DNA from: Bosea sp. BIWAKO-01
GTDB taxonomy: Bacteria > Pseudomonadota > Alphaproteobacteria > Rhizobiales > Beijerinckiaceae
Length of the DNA: 64,000 bases
Direction of reading: 5' to 3'
Assembly (NCBI RefSeq): GCF_001748145.1
Contig: NZ_BCQA01000001.1
Span: 1,795,501-1,859,500, forward strand
This document shows, one piece after another, positions 52,515-63,236 of the stretch. Below the pieces are notes generated by a model that saw nothing but the letters and a program-made list of their open reading frames with translations, was not told where the DNA came from and made no database searches. Every line of letters starts with the position of its first letter. The first letter of the stretch is position 1. Position numbers and translations under genes: made by a program.

Positions 52515-53963
52515 ATGTTGACAGGTTACGCCAACGACACCGTCACCCGGCCGCCCCGCAGCGACAATCCGCCGACGACGGCCGCTCTATCCAAGCCTGC
52601 GGCCGCACCGACAAGCGGCGAAACCAGCTCGAAGGGCAGCAGTGACCTGGCTCACCGGCTCTCGTCCGGGAGCGTTTGGGCTCTCGTCGTCTATGTCGGC
52701 GGCGCAGGGCTTACCAGTGTTGCTCAATTCGAGATTGCCCGGTTGGTCGGCCTTTCCAGCTATGGCACTTATTCCTATGCGTTTGCCTGGGTCAGCCTCC
52801 TGGCCTACAGCGCGACCCTCGGCTTCAATGTCGCCCTGCTTCGGTTCGTGCCGGCCTATGGTGCGAAGGGGGAGTGGTCTCTGGCGCGCGGGGTGATTCA
52901 GTTTGCCGTGGGCTGGACCCTCGTGGCAGCCATCGTTCTCGCCGGAATTGGTGCCGGGATCGTGGCCGTTTCCTCCGCTCGCCCGCACTCGGAGCTTTCC
53001 ACCAGCCTGCTGATCGGGATGGCCACAATCCCGCTGGTCACGATGTATCTGATTGGAGCAACGCTGCTACGCGCCTTCGGCGGTATCGTTTCGGCTCTTC
53101 TGCCGGAACGCATCGTCCGCGACGGTCTTTTGCTGGTGCTTGTCGTCGCGGCCGGCACTGCGGTTTCATGGCGGCTGGACGCAGCGCTCGTCATGGCTGC
53201 GCTGTTGATCAGTTCGGCGGTCACGGTGGGCGTGGTCTGCGTGACCATGCGCCAGCTCTGGCCCCTTGCTCTGCGGGGCGTCAGCTCGACCTACGCTCCT
53301 CGCTATTGGTTGACCGCCGTCTTTCCCATCATGATCATGACGGCCGTCGACACCCTGATGAACCGCACCGGGGTGATGCTGCTCGGCTGGACCGGAAACA
53401 TCCGGGATGCCGGCACGTTTGCGGTCGGCTTCAATGTGGCGATGCTGCTCCTGCTGCCGCGCGTCGCCGTAAGCACCGTATTTGCCCCCACGATCGCGGA
53501 CCTTCACGCGCGTGGGGACCGGCTAGGCCTGCAGACGCTGTTCGCGCGCGCCAGCGTGTTGTCCTTCGTCGGGGCGATGATGCTCGCCGTGCCGCTTCTG
53601 GTGGTGCTCGAGCCGCTGCTGCGATGGTTTGGCGAGGATTTCGTCGCCGCAGTTCATGTTGCTGAGATCCTGATGATCGGTCAGGTCTTTGCTGCGGCAG
53701 CCGGCCCGCATCAGAACGTCCTGACCATGACCGGACATGAGCGCGCCGCCGCCGTCATAATGGTCGTGAGCGCCGTCGCGAATGTTGCAGCCTGCGCCAT
53801 AGGAATCGCGCTTTTCGGAGCAATCGGCGCAGCAGTGGCCAGCACGGCGACCATGGTGCTCTGGAATGTCGCGACCGCCATTTGCGTCTACAACCGTCTC
53901 GATCTCATTCCAGGGCTCGCCGTCGCGATTGGCGTGAGGCGCAACAAGCCACAACCCAGCTGA
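52515..53963 (+). CDS. Wzx-like polysaccharide flippase
   Basis: A 482-residue membrane protein of the MOP/polysaccharide-synthase family with 12-14 hydrophobic segments after a disordered Pro/Thr/Ser-rich N-terminus of about 45 residues. It would flip the lipid-linked repeat unit to the periplasm for the Wzy-like polymerase. GSVWALVVYVGGAGLTSV is the first helix. The ribosome site is weak, so the start may be up to 40 codons later. It follows the Wzz-type gene by 33 bp and closes the arm, convergent with groEL. Confidence 0.85.
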   Translation: MLTGYANDTVTRPPRSDNPPTTAALSKPAAAPTSGETSSKGSSDLAHRLSSGSVWALVVYVGGAGLTSVAQFEIARLVGLSSYGTYSYAFAWVSLLAYSATLGFNVALLRFVPAYGAKGEWSLARGVIQFAVGWTLVAAIVLAGIGAGIVAVSSARPHSELSTSLLIGMATIPLVTMYLIGATLLRAFGGIVSALLPERIVRDGLLLVLVVAAGTAVSWRLDAALVMAALLISSAVTVGVVCVTMRQLWPLALRGVSSTYAPRYWLTAVFPIMIMTAVDTLMNRTGVMLLGWTGNIRDAGTFAVGFNVAMLLLLPRVAVSTVFAPTIADLHARGDRLGLQTLFARASVLSFVGAMMLAVPLLVVLEPLLRWFGEDFVAAVHVAEILMIGQVFAAAAGPHQNVLTMTGHERAAAVIMVVSAVANVAACAIGIALFGAIGAAVASTATMVLWNVATAICVYNRLDLIPGLAVAIGVRRNKPQPS

Positions 53964-54112
53964 ACCTGGCCCATACTTACCGGGCACACCGGCGTAACGC
54001 GTGAGAGGCAGTGCCGAAAATCTCCGAGATGGCGCGCAATTCTCCTCCCGAATGATGCGGCCGGATCTTCTTCGCGACCGCCCCCTCCAAAGGGGCCGCG
54101 CCGTGTCGATCA

Positions 54113-55768
<1,656 letters not shown>

Positions 55769-55956
55769 TCAGCAGCAGGATTGGTCAGGCGGATTCCTCT
55801 CGATCGAGGTGATTATATCGCTCTCCGCGGGGATCAGCAGCACTTCTCGATCGAACGCGATGCAGGGCGCATCGTGCGGGCAAGTTCGCGAAGCAGAACC
55901 GGGTTACGCCGCCCTGCGAGCGGCCGCCTACGGTGCAATGATCCATGCGCCGCTGA

Positions 55957-56451
55957 TTAATTCGCTGGGTCGCGCTCGGCGATGGTTCGTGGGCCGGGGT
56001 CTGGCTCGAACTTGCGACCGCCCGCCGCCGCCTCGACCCTCTGCTGGGTGGACCTGGATACGAGGCGAGACTGCCCAAGGGCAGTAAAATCGCTGGCACT
56101 GTGGTTTTGACTGGCACGCCCCTCAAAGACCAGAACGTCCGAACGTGTCACGACGATATCGCCGCGGCGCAGGGTCGGGTCGTCCAGGTACCAATAGTGA
56201 TCGGTAGCCGGATCGAGTTTTACGATGGGGGGCACCGGCCTGGATACGACGGCTTTCCGCTGAGGCGAACGACGCGTCGGCCGAACGGTCACATCGAGCG
56301 GTTCAGGCGCAGTCGGGTAAACCTGCGGAGGTGGCCTCCCGAACACGGCGCGGGCCAGTTCATCGAAGAACCCGGCAGAGTGAGCGGGTGTCACAAGAAC
56401 AAGTGTGCTCAGGCCAATGCTGAGCAGCCCGCCAATTCGAGTGCTGTTCAT
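55957..56451 (-). CDS. Exported protein of unknown function
   Basis: A 164-residue protein with a Sec signal peptide ([20 protein letters not shown]) followed by a proline-rich linker and a conserved-looking core [20 protein letters not shown], then [21 protein letters not shown] recognise this core from small exported rhizobial proteins without known role. A periplasmic location is inferred. Not evidently linked to groEL, 220 bp downstream on the same strand. Confidence 0.6.
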   Translation of the reverse strand: MNSTRIGGLLSIGLSTLVLVTPAHSAGFFDELARAVFGRPPPQVYPTAPEPLDVTVRPTRRSPQRKAVVSRPVPPIVKLDPATDHYWYLDDPTLRRGDIVVTRSDVLVFEGRASQNHSASDFTALGQSRLVSRSTQQRVEAAAGGRKFEPDPGPRTIAERDPAN

Positions 56452-56830
56452 GGGGCAAATCCTCGCGACCCGTCTTGCTGGCTAACGCCGCCGACGGCCG
56501 GCGGTTCCCAACGCTGTGTCGTCCGAAGTCGTCCAAAGCGCAGGCGGGCCGACGGCCACAGCGGCCCGCAGCGACATGATGAGCGGTATCCGAGGGCCCA
56601 AGGTTCGCGCGGCCGGCGCGATTCTCCTACATCCCTGATGACAGAGAAAAGTGGATTTGCGCGGATAGGATGTAAAACGACGAATGCCCCCATCGCCGTC
56701 GTCAGTGGCCATTGACCTCAGCTCCGGGATTGCGAGCCTCACAAAGCGGGTTTTCTTGCTGCGACGCAGCTTGACAGGCGCATTGCTCACGTCGGAGCTT
56801 GCCTCCGCACGAAACGGGAAGGCTCTGATT
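56452..56830. other. Divergent promoter region
   Basis: About 380 bases between the leftward exported protein and the rightward M81 peptidase. No gene is recognised; both promoters are expected here. The reading frame of the peptidase is open far upstream of its ATG, but that part lacks family similarity. Confidence 0.45.
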
Positions 56831-58300
56831 ATGCGTCTGTTCGCCGCGTCGCTTGCTACCGAGACGAATACGTTTTCGCCTATCCCGACATCCCGCGCGA
56901 ACTTCGAGGCATCGGCCTATTTTCCCGCAGGTCAGCATCCCGACCGGGCGACGCATTGCACCGCGCCACTTTATGTGGCGCGCCAGCGGGCAGAGCGAGA
57001 CGGTTTCACGCTGATCGAAGGTTCCTGCTTCTGGGCCGAGCCCTCGGGAACCTGTGCCCAGGCCGATTACGAGGAGATGCGGGACGAGATCCTCGGTCAA
57101 CTCAAAGCCGCAATGCCGGTCGACGGCGTCCTGCTCGGGCTGCACGGGGCCATGGTCGCGCATGGCTGTGACGATTGCGAGGGCGACATCCTGGAACATG
57201 TCCGCGCCATCGTCGGCCCGAAGGTGCCGATCGGGGTCGAGCTCGATCCGCATTGCCACCTGACCGAAAAGCGCGTGCGGCTGGCGGATGCCATCATTCT
57301 CTACAAGGAGTACCCGCATATCGACTTCGTCGAGCGGGCCGAGGAATTGGTCGACATCATCCTTGCGACGATCCGCGGCACGATCAAGCCGATGATGTCG
57401 CTCTATGACTGCCGGATGATCGAGCTGGTGCCGACCACGCGCGAGCCCGGGCGCTCCTTCGTCGACCGGATGAGCGCACTCGAGGGCAAGGACGGCGTGC
57501 TTTCGGTCTCGCTGGCTCACGGTTTCCAGCAAGGCGACGTGCCCGAGATCGGCACGCGGGTCCTGGTCGTCACCGACAATGCCAAGGCCGCCGGAGATGC
57601 GCTCGCCGCGCGGCTCGGCGAGGAGTTCCGCTCGCTGAAGGGGCAATTCGCTCCGCCGGTGGTTCCGCTAGACGAAGCGCTCGACCGGGCTCTCGGCAGT
57701 TCTGCCAACGGCCCGAGCGTCATTGCAGATTCGACCGACAATGCCGGAGGAGGGGCGGCGTCCGACAATACCAACATCATCCACCGCCTGCGCGAACGGG
57801 GTATTCGCGATGCGGCGATCGGTCCGGTCTGGGACCCTGTCGCCGTCGAATTCTGCCTGACCGCCGGTGTCGGCGCCACCATCCCGCTGCGCTTCGGCGG
57901 CAAGGCCGCCTCGACCTCGGGCAAGCCGGTCGATGGCGACGTCACCGTGCTCGGAGCGATCCGCAATGGCACCCAGAGCTTCGGCACAGCCAAAGTCCCG
58001 ATCGGCAATGCCGTAGGCATCCGCATCGACGGCATCGACGTCGCGCTGTTATCGCACCGCACGCAGGCGCTGGGGCTCGAGATCTTTACCAGCGTCGGCA
58101 TCGACCCGACGCAGAAGCGTATCGTCAGCGTCAAGTCGACCAACCATTTCCATGCCGCTTACGGGCCGATCGCCAGCGCGGTGATCTACACCGACGGCGG
58201 CGGGCCATCGCATCTCGACGTGCGCAAATACCCCTATCGCAAGATCGCCCGGCCGCTTTGGCCTCACGACCCGCTGCCACCCGGCCGCATCGTCGTCTGA
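56831..58300 (+). CDS. M81-family metallopeptidase (MlrC-like)
   Basis: A 489-residue protein of the M81 family. The N-terminus MRLFAASLATETNTFSPIPT is diagnostic; LLGLHGAMVAHGCDDCEGD and IGVELDPHCHLTE carry likely zinc ligands, and STDNAGGGAASDNT follows. MlrC was named for linear microcystin breakdown, but most members stand beside peptide ABC transporters and their substrates are unknown. ATG at 56831 has GGAAGG upstream and fits the family start. First gene of a rightward transport operon; imported peptides or amides are plausible substrates. Confidence 0.87.
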   Translation: MRLFAASLATETNTFSPIPTSRANFEASAYFPAGQHPDRATHCTAPLYVARQRAERDGFTLIEGSCFWAEPSGTCAQADYEEMRDEILGQLKAAMPVDGVLLGLHGAMVAHGCDDCEGDILEHVRAIVGPKVPIGVELDPHCHLTEKRVRLADAIILYKEYPHIDFVERAEELVDIILATIRGTIKPMMSLYDCRMIELVPTTREPGRSFVDRMSALEGKDGVLSVSLAHGFQQGDVPEIGTRVLVVTDNAKAAGDALAARLGEEFRSLKGQFAPPVVPLDEALDRALGSSANGPSVIADSTDNAGGGAASDNTNIIHRLRERGIRDAAIGPVWDPVAVEFCLTAGVGATIPLRFGGKAASTSGKPVDGDVTVLGAIRNGTQSFGTAKVPIGNAVGIRIDGIDVALLSHRTQALGLEIFTSVGIDPTQKRIVSVKSTNHFHAAYGPIASAVIYTDGGGPSHLDVRKYPYRKIARPLWPHDPLPPGRIVV

Positions 58301-58403
58301 GCCTGGCCGCGTCGAAGGAGACTTGACCGTGATTTGATCATCGAGGGTGGCCAGACGAAGCGAATGCTCGCGGTCATTCAGCATCTCTTGGAGGGAGAGA
58401 GAC

Positions 58404-60005
58404 ATGACGACCACACGCCGCAGATTCGTCCAGGGCAGTCTCGCCGCTGGAGCACTGACCGCCGCCCCTGCCCGCCTTAGGGCCCAGACCACCCCACCCG
58501 TCTCACGCACCATCCGCGCCGTGCTGCATGGCGATCTTCGCGTATTCGATCCAGTCTGGACCACCGCGAACATGACCTCGTATCATGCTGCGATGGTCTA
58601 CGACACGCTGTTCGGGGTCGACGACAAGTTCGAGCCGAAGCCACAGATGGTGTCGAAATACTCGCTCTCGGACGACCGCAAGACCTACAGCTTCGAGCTC
58701 CGCGACGGCCTGCGCTTCACCGACGGCACGCCGGTGACAGCGCGCGATTGCGTCGCCTCGATCCGGCGCTGGGGTGCGCGCGACGGCGGCGGCCAGCACA
58801 TGATGACCCGCCTCGCCGACACTCCCGTGAAGGACGACAAATCCTTCCAGCTCGTGATGAAGGAGCCCTACAGCCTGGCCGTCGAGTGGCTCGCCAAGGC
58901 GGCGACCAATGCCTGCTACATCATGCGCGAGAAGGAAGCGCAGACCGACCCGATGCAGCAGATCCAGACGATCATCGGCTCCGGCCCGTTCGTCATGAAC
59001 CAGGACGCCGTCGTCCAGGGCCAGCGCTACGTCTACGACAAGAACCCGAACTATGTGCCGCGTTCGGAGCCGGCCGTCTTCACCTCCGGCGGCAAGGTCG
59101 TGAATGTCGACCGCGTCGTCTACGAGAACATCGCCGACGAGGCGACGGCGATCGCCGCCATCCGCGCCGGCGAGATCGACATGATCGAGTATCCGAATGT
59201 CGATCTGCTCTCCTCCCTGGAGGGCGAGAAGGAGATCAAGCTCGAGGTCCTGAACAAGCAGGGCCAGCTCGGCTGGGCCCGCGTCAACTGGCTCCACCCG
59301 CCATTCAACAACGTCAAGGCCCGCCAGGCGATGCTCTACCTCATTCACCCGACCGAGGTGATGAAGGCGACCTTCGGCGACGAGAAATACTTCAAGGGCT
59401 GCTCTTCGCTATTCGGCATGGGCACGCCGATGGAGAACGACGCCAATATCGACTGGTTCAAGGGCGGCCAGAACATCGAGAAGGCCAGGCAGCTCGTCAA
59501 GGAATCCGGCTATGACGGCCGCCCCGTCGTCGTGCTGCACGCCACCAACATAGCCTACATGAACAATGCCGCGAACCTGATCGCGCAGTGGATGCGCCAG
59601 GCCGGCTTCAACGTCTCGCTGCAGGCCTCGGACTGGGGCGCGGTCATCACGCGGCGTGCCGTTAAGAGCCCCCCGGACCAGGGCGGCTGGAACGTCTTCT
59701 TCACCTCGGGCTCGGTCAACGCCTTCGGCAATCCCGTGGCGCTCAGCGGCCATGCCGCCAATGGCGAGAAAGGCTGGTTCGGCTGGCCTTCCGACGAGAA
59801 GCACGAAGCCTTCCGTGACAAGTGGGCGGCAGCTTCGAATGATGCAGAACGCCGCCAGATCGCGCGCGACATGCAACAGAACGCCTGGGATTTCGTGCCG
59901 CACATGTATTACGGGCAATGGTTCCAGCCCGCGGCCCTGCGCAATCTCACCGGGTTGATCGGCATGCCGGAGCTGATCCCGTTCTGGAACGTCAAGAAGG
60001 GGTAG
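58404..60005 (+). CDS. Peptide ABC transporter substrate-binding protein (SBP family 5)
   Basis: A 533-residue periplasmic binding protein of the DppA/OppA family. The N-terminus TTRRRFVQGSLAAGALTAAP is a twin-arginine type signal. LRDGLRFTDGTPVTARDCVASIRRW is the family-5 signature, and DGRPVVVLHATN lies in the second lobe. GGAGGGAGAG stands ahead of the ATG. It should deliver oligopeptides or similar solutes to the two permeases that follow. A strong hairpin just after the stop probably lets it be made in excess. Confidence 0.9.
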   Translation: MTTTRRRFVQGSLAAGALTAAPARLRAQTTPPVSRTIRAVLHGDLRVFDPVWTTANMTSYHAAMVYDTLFGVDDKFEPKPQMVSKYSLSDDRKTYSFELRDGLRFTDGTPVTARDCVASIRRWGARDGGGQHMMTRLADTPVKDDKSFQLVMKEPYSLAVEWLAKAATNACYIMREKEAQTDPMQQIQTIIGSGPFVMNQDAVVQGQRYVYDKNPNYVPRSEPAVFTSGGKVVNVDRVVYENIADEATAIAAIRAGEIDMIEYPNVDLLSSLEGEKEIKLEVLNKQGQLGWARVNWLHPPFNNVKARQAMLYLIHPTEVMKATFGDEKYFKGCSSLFGMGTPMENDANIDWFKGGQNIEKARQLVKESGYDGRPVVVLHATNIAYMNNAANLIAQWMRQAGFNVSLQASDWGAVITRRAVKSPPDQGGWNVFFTSGSVNAFGNPVALSGHAANGEKGWFGWPSDEKHEAFRDKWAAASNDAERRQIARDMQQNAWDFVPHMYYGQWFQPAALRNLTGLIGMPELIPFWNVKKG

Positions 60006-60014
60006 CCGCCTCCA

Positions 60015-60038
60015 CCGGCCGGGCTCCGTCCCGGCCGG
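60015..60038 (+). terminator. Stem-loop between binding-protein and permease genes
   Basis: CCGGCCGGG and CCCGGCCGG form a perfect 9-bp stem with a 6-base loop, 9 bases after the stop. Such hairpins in ABC operons protect the upstream mRNA and attenuate downstream expression. Confidence 0.55.
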
Positions 60039-60140
60039 CATCGAACCATTCCGGCGGGCTGGTCGACGGTGCAGCCGGCGCGCGGCGCGACCGGCCTGCC
60101 GCTTCCAGCCTGCTTAGGTTGAAGGAGGACGATCGACCCC

Positions 60141-61082
60141 ATGCTCAGTTACATCGCCCAACGGCTGGCCCAGACCCTGCTGGTGATGACGCTCGTCGGC
60201 ATCTTCGTCTTCCTGCTGCTGCATTTCTCGGCCGGCGATCCTGCCGCAATCATCGCCGGCGATTACGCGACGCCTCAGCAGATCGTTGCCATCCGTCAGC
60301 GGCTCGGGCTCGACGATCCGCTGCTGATACAATTCTGGCGCTGGGCCGCACGCGTGCTGAGCGGAGATCTCGGGGTTTCGATCTTTTCGAACACACCGGT
60401 CAGCAGGCTGATCATCCAACGCTTGGAGCCGACGCTTTCGCTCGCGCTGCTGACCATGCTCTTCGCCGTGAGCATCGCGGTCAGTCTCGGTGTGATCGCG
60501 GCCTGGAGGGTCGGGAGCCTGGTCGACCGTGCCCTGATGGGATTTTCCGTTCTAGGCTTCTCAATGCCGGCCTTCGTCGTCGGCTACGGCCTGATCTACA
60601 TCTTCGCGATCGAGCTGCGCTGGCTTCCCGTCCAGGGCTACAAGCCGCTCGCCGATGGCGTGGGGCCGTGGCTGCTCCACCTGATCCTGCCAACGGTCAC
60701 GCTCGGTCTCGCCTATATCGCGCTGATCGCACGCATGACGCGCGCTTCGATGCTGGAGGTGCTTGAGGAAGACTATATCCGGACTGCCAAGGCCAAAGGT
60801 GTCACGACGAAGAAGATGCTGATGAAGCATGCGCTCAAGAACGCGGGCGTGCCGATCATCACAGTGATCGGGATAGGCGTCGCGCTTCTCATCGGCGGCG
60901 TCGTCATCACTGAGACGGTGTTCAACATTCCCGGCATCGGACGGCTCGTGGTCGATGCCATTTCGAAGCGCGACTACCCGATCATCCAGGGCGTGATCCT
61001 GCTGTTCTCCGGCATCTATGTCCTGGTCAATCTGCTCGTCGATCTTTCCTATTCGCTGATCGATCCCCGGATCCGGTACTGA
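60141..61082 (+). CDS. Peptide ABC transporter permease, DppB-like
   Basis: A 313-residue inner-membrane permease with about six transmembrane segments. The N-terminus (MLSYIAQRLAQTLLVMTLVG) is the usual DppB start and the cytoplasmic coupling loop is DYIRTAKAKGVTTKKMLMKH. It forms the channel with the next gene. AAGGAGGA lies upstream of the ATG. Specificity cannot be assigned beyond the peptide/opine/nickel class. Confidence 0.9.
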   Translation: MLSYIAQRLAQTLLVMTLVGIFVFLLLHFSAGDPAAIIAGDYATPQQIVAIRQRLGLDDPLLIQFWRWAARVLSGDLGVSIFSNTPVSRLIIQRLEPTLSLALLTMLFAVSIAVSLGVIAAWRVGSLVDRALMGFSVLGFSMPAFVVGYGLIYIFAIELRWLPVQGYKPLADGVGPWLLHLILPTVTLGLAYIALIARMTRASMLEVLEEDYIRTAKAKGVTTKKMLMKHALKNAGVPIITVIGIGVALLIGGVVITETVFNIPGIGRLVVDAISKRDYPIIQGVILLFSGIYVLVNLLVDLSYSLIDPRIRY

Positions 61083-61094
61083 GGGAGCGAAGCG

Positions 61095-61985
61095 ATGAGC
61101 GTGATCACGGCCCATACCGCCCCTTCAGCCCTCAGCCCTGCGCCGCGCAGTCTCGGCGCCCGGTTCAGGCGCTTCGCCCGGCGCAACCCTACGATGCTGC
61201 TGGGCGGCGCCATCCTGATCTTCTTCGTCGCGATCGCGATCTTCGCGCCACTGCTCGCCGGCGACCCGATGCTTAAGGCGCCAACACGCCGGCTGCTGCC
61301 GCCATCCGCGCAGTTCTGGTTCGGCACCGACCATCTCGGCCAGGACGTCTTCGCCCGCACCGTCTACGGTGCACGCGTCTCACTGATTGTCGGTCTCAGC
61401 GTCGCGACGATCTCGATCAGCGCCGGGCTGCTGATCGGACTGATGGCCGGCTATTACCGCTGGATCGAGACCCCGGTCATGCGTCTGATGGACGGGCTAA
61501 TGGCGATCCCGGCGATCTTGCTGGCTATCGCCCTGGTCGCTCTCAACCAGGGCAGTATCGGCATCGTCGTCGCCGCGATTGCCATTCCGGAACTGCCGCG
61601 CGTGGTCAGGCTGGTCCGCTCGATCGTCCTCAGCGTCCGCGAGCTCCCTTTTGTCGAGGCCGTCATTGCCTGCGGCGCACGCACGCCGCGGATTCTGGTG
61701 CTTCACATCATGCCGAGCACCATCGCGCCCCTGATCGTGCAGGCGACCTATATCTGCGCATCGGCAATCCTGGTCGAAGCGTCGCTGTCATTCCTCGGCG
61801 CCGGCGTGCCGCCGGAAACGCCGAGCTGGGGCAACATGATCGCGTCGAGCAGGCTCTATCTGGCGCGCGCGCCCTGGACGATCTTTTGTCCGGCGATCGC
61901 GCTGGCGTTGGTGGTGCTCGCGGTCAACCTGCTGGGCGACGGGCTGCGCGACAAGCTCGATCCGCGGATCTCGCGGAGGATGTGA
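61095..61985 (+). CDS. Peptide ABC transporter permease, DppC-like
   Basis: A 296-residue permease with an N-terminal cytoplasmic tail, FWFGTDHLGQDVFARTVYGA (the DppC hallmark), and the coupling loop EAVIACGARTPRILVLHIM. Follows the DppB-like gene by 12 bp. No ATPase gene follows; the operon continues to a desulfhydrase-like enzyme after 200 bp, so the ATPase subunits must be encoded outside the window. Confidence 0.9.
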   Translation: MSVITAHTAPSALSPAPRSLGARFRRFARRNPTMLLGGAILIFFVAIAIFAPLLAGDPMLKAPTRRLLPPSAQFWFGTDHLGQDVFARTVYGARVSLIVGLSVATISISAGLLIGLMAGYYRWIETPVMRLMDGLMAIPAILLAIALVALNQGSIGIVVAAIAIPELPRVVRLVRSIVLSVRELPFVEAVIACGARTPRILVLHIMPSTIAPLIVQATYICASAILVEASLSFLGAGVPPETPSWGNMIASSRLYLARAPWTIFCPAIALALVVLAVNLLGDGLRDKLDPRISRRM

Positions 61986-61994
61986 CTCCTCCCA

Positions 61995-62015
61995 CCCGTC
62001 GGCCAGCCCGACGGG
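61995..62015 (+). terminator. Stem-loop after the DppC-like gene
   Basis: CCCGTCGG and CCGACGGG pair perfectly over 8 bp with loop CCAGC, 10 bases after the stop. No T-tract follows. Possible terminator or attenuator before the desulfhydrase gene. Confidence 0.45.
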
Positions 62016-62185
62016 CAAGGGACGATTTCACAGCGGGACAGTCCAGCCATGGCGAGTGCGGCATGACGCTGGGCTCGGGAGCAAATTCGCATGGCGGTCC
62101 AGCAACGGCGCTGCTGCCTTTTCCGGCACGACCGCTATGGTGGGCTGCGGCGCCTCTGCGCCAGGCTCGGTGAGGAAGAAGCGAC

Positions 62186-63208
62186 ATGAACAAGCCCTGG
62201 TCACTGGCTGAACGGAGCCGGGCTCCCCTTGCGATCGTGCCGACGCCCCTCGAGGATCTGCCCCGCCTGACGCAGGAACTCCGACGTCATGGCCCCGGAC
62301 CGACGATCCTGATCAAGCGCGACGATTGCACAGGTCTCGCAGGCGGCGGCAACAAGGCCCGCAAGCTCGAATATCTCGTCGGCGACGCGCTTCTCCAGGG
62401 GGCCGACACGCTGGTCACGCTCGGGGCCGTCCAATCCAATCACGCGCGGCAGACGGCCGCTGCCGCCGCCAGGAACGGCCTCGGCTGCGTTCTGCTCCTG
62501 ACCGACAAGATCAGCGGCCGCGGCGCGAGCTACCGGACCAACGGCAACATCCTGCTCGACCGATTGCTCGGCGCCGATATCCACCTCCTAACCGCCGAGC
62601 AGGACGCCATGGAGGCGCTCGAACAGACGCTTGCTGCGCTGCGCGCGCAGGGCCGGCGGCCCTATTTCATCCCGATCGGCGGCTCCAATGCACTGGGCGG
62701 ACTCGCCTATCATGACGCGCTCGTCGAACTCGCCGGGCAGGCCAAGGCCGCAGGCCGACAGATCGACCATATCGTGCTCGCGACCGGCAGCGGCGGCACC
62801 CATGCCGGCATCGTTGCAGGTGTGCAGACGCAGGGCCTCGCTTGCGCGGTCCACGGCATCAGCGTCTCGCGGCAGGCCGAAGAAGCCCGCGGTATCGTCG
62901 CTGGCCTTGCGCGCGACACGCTCGCGCTCGCCGGACCCCAGAATGTCGCCGATGTCCCGATCACGATCGACGCATCGCAGATCGGACCTGGATACGGCCA
63001 GCCGACGGCGGCGATGCTCGAGGCCGTGACAAGCGTTGCACGGCTGGAGGGCATCCTTCTCGATCCGGTCTATACCGGCAAGGCCATGGCCGGGCTGTTT
63101 TCGCTGGTTCGGCATGGTGCGTTCAGGCCCGACGAAACAGTGGTGTTCTGGCACACCGGCGGCCATCAGGGGCTGTTCGCCTACGAAGAGCTGTTCCAGG
63201 ACGACTGA
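62186..63208 (+). CDS. PLP-dependent D-cysteine desulfhydrase/ACC deaminase-like enzyme
   Basis: A 340-residue fold-type II PLP enzyme. The cofactor lysine is in GGGNKARKLEYL near residues 53-64, VQSNHARQTAAAA follows, and LATGSGGTHAGI binds the phosphate. Family members cleave D-cysteine to pyruvate, sulfide and ammonia or deaminate ACC; the sequence alone does not decide, though D-cysteine desulfhydrases are common next to amino-acid or peptide transporters. Likely catabolises an imported substrate. Confidence 0.85.
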   Translation: MNKPWSLAERSRAPLAIVPTPLEDLPRLTQELRRHGPGPTILIKRDDCTGLAGGGNKARKLEYLVGDALLQGADTLVTLGAVQSNHARQTAAAAARNGLGCVLLLTDKISGRGASYRTNGNILLDRLLGADIHLLTAEQDAMEALEQTLAALRAQGRRPYFIPIGGSNALGGLAYHDALVELAGQAKAAGRQIDHIVLATGSGGTHAGIVAGVQTQGLACAVHGISVSRQAEEARGIVAGLARDTLALAGPQNVADVPITIDASQIGPGYGQPTAAMLEAVTSVARLEGILLDPVYTGKAMAGLFSLVRHGAFRPDETVVFWHTGGHQGLFAYEELFQDD

Positions 63209-63236
63209 CGGAACGCATGGCCCGAGGCGTGCCCTG

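Noticed and set aside
54080..54096. Terminator between the flippase and groEL genes
   Set aside because: Only a 5-bp CCCCT/AGGGG stem without a T-tract; too weak to call.
58503..59348. Leftward frame rich in Asp/Val/Leu opposite the substrate-binding protein
   Set aside because: Antisense shadow of a well-defined SBP family 5 gene.
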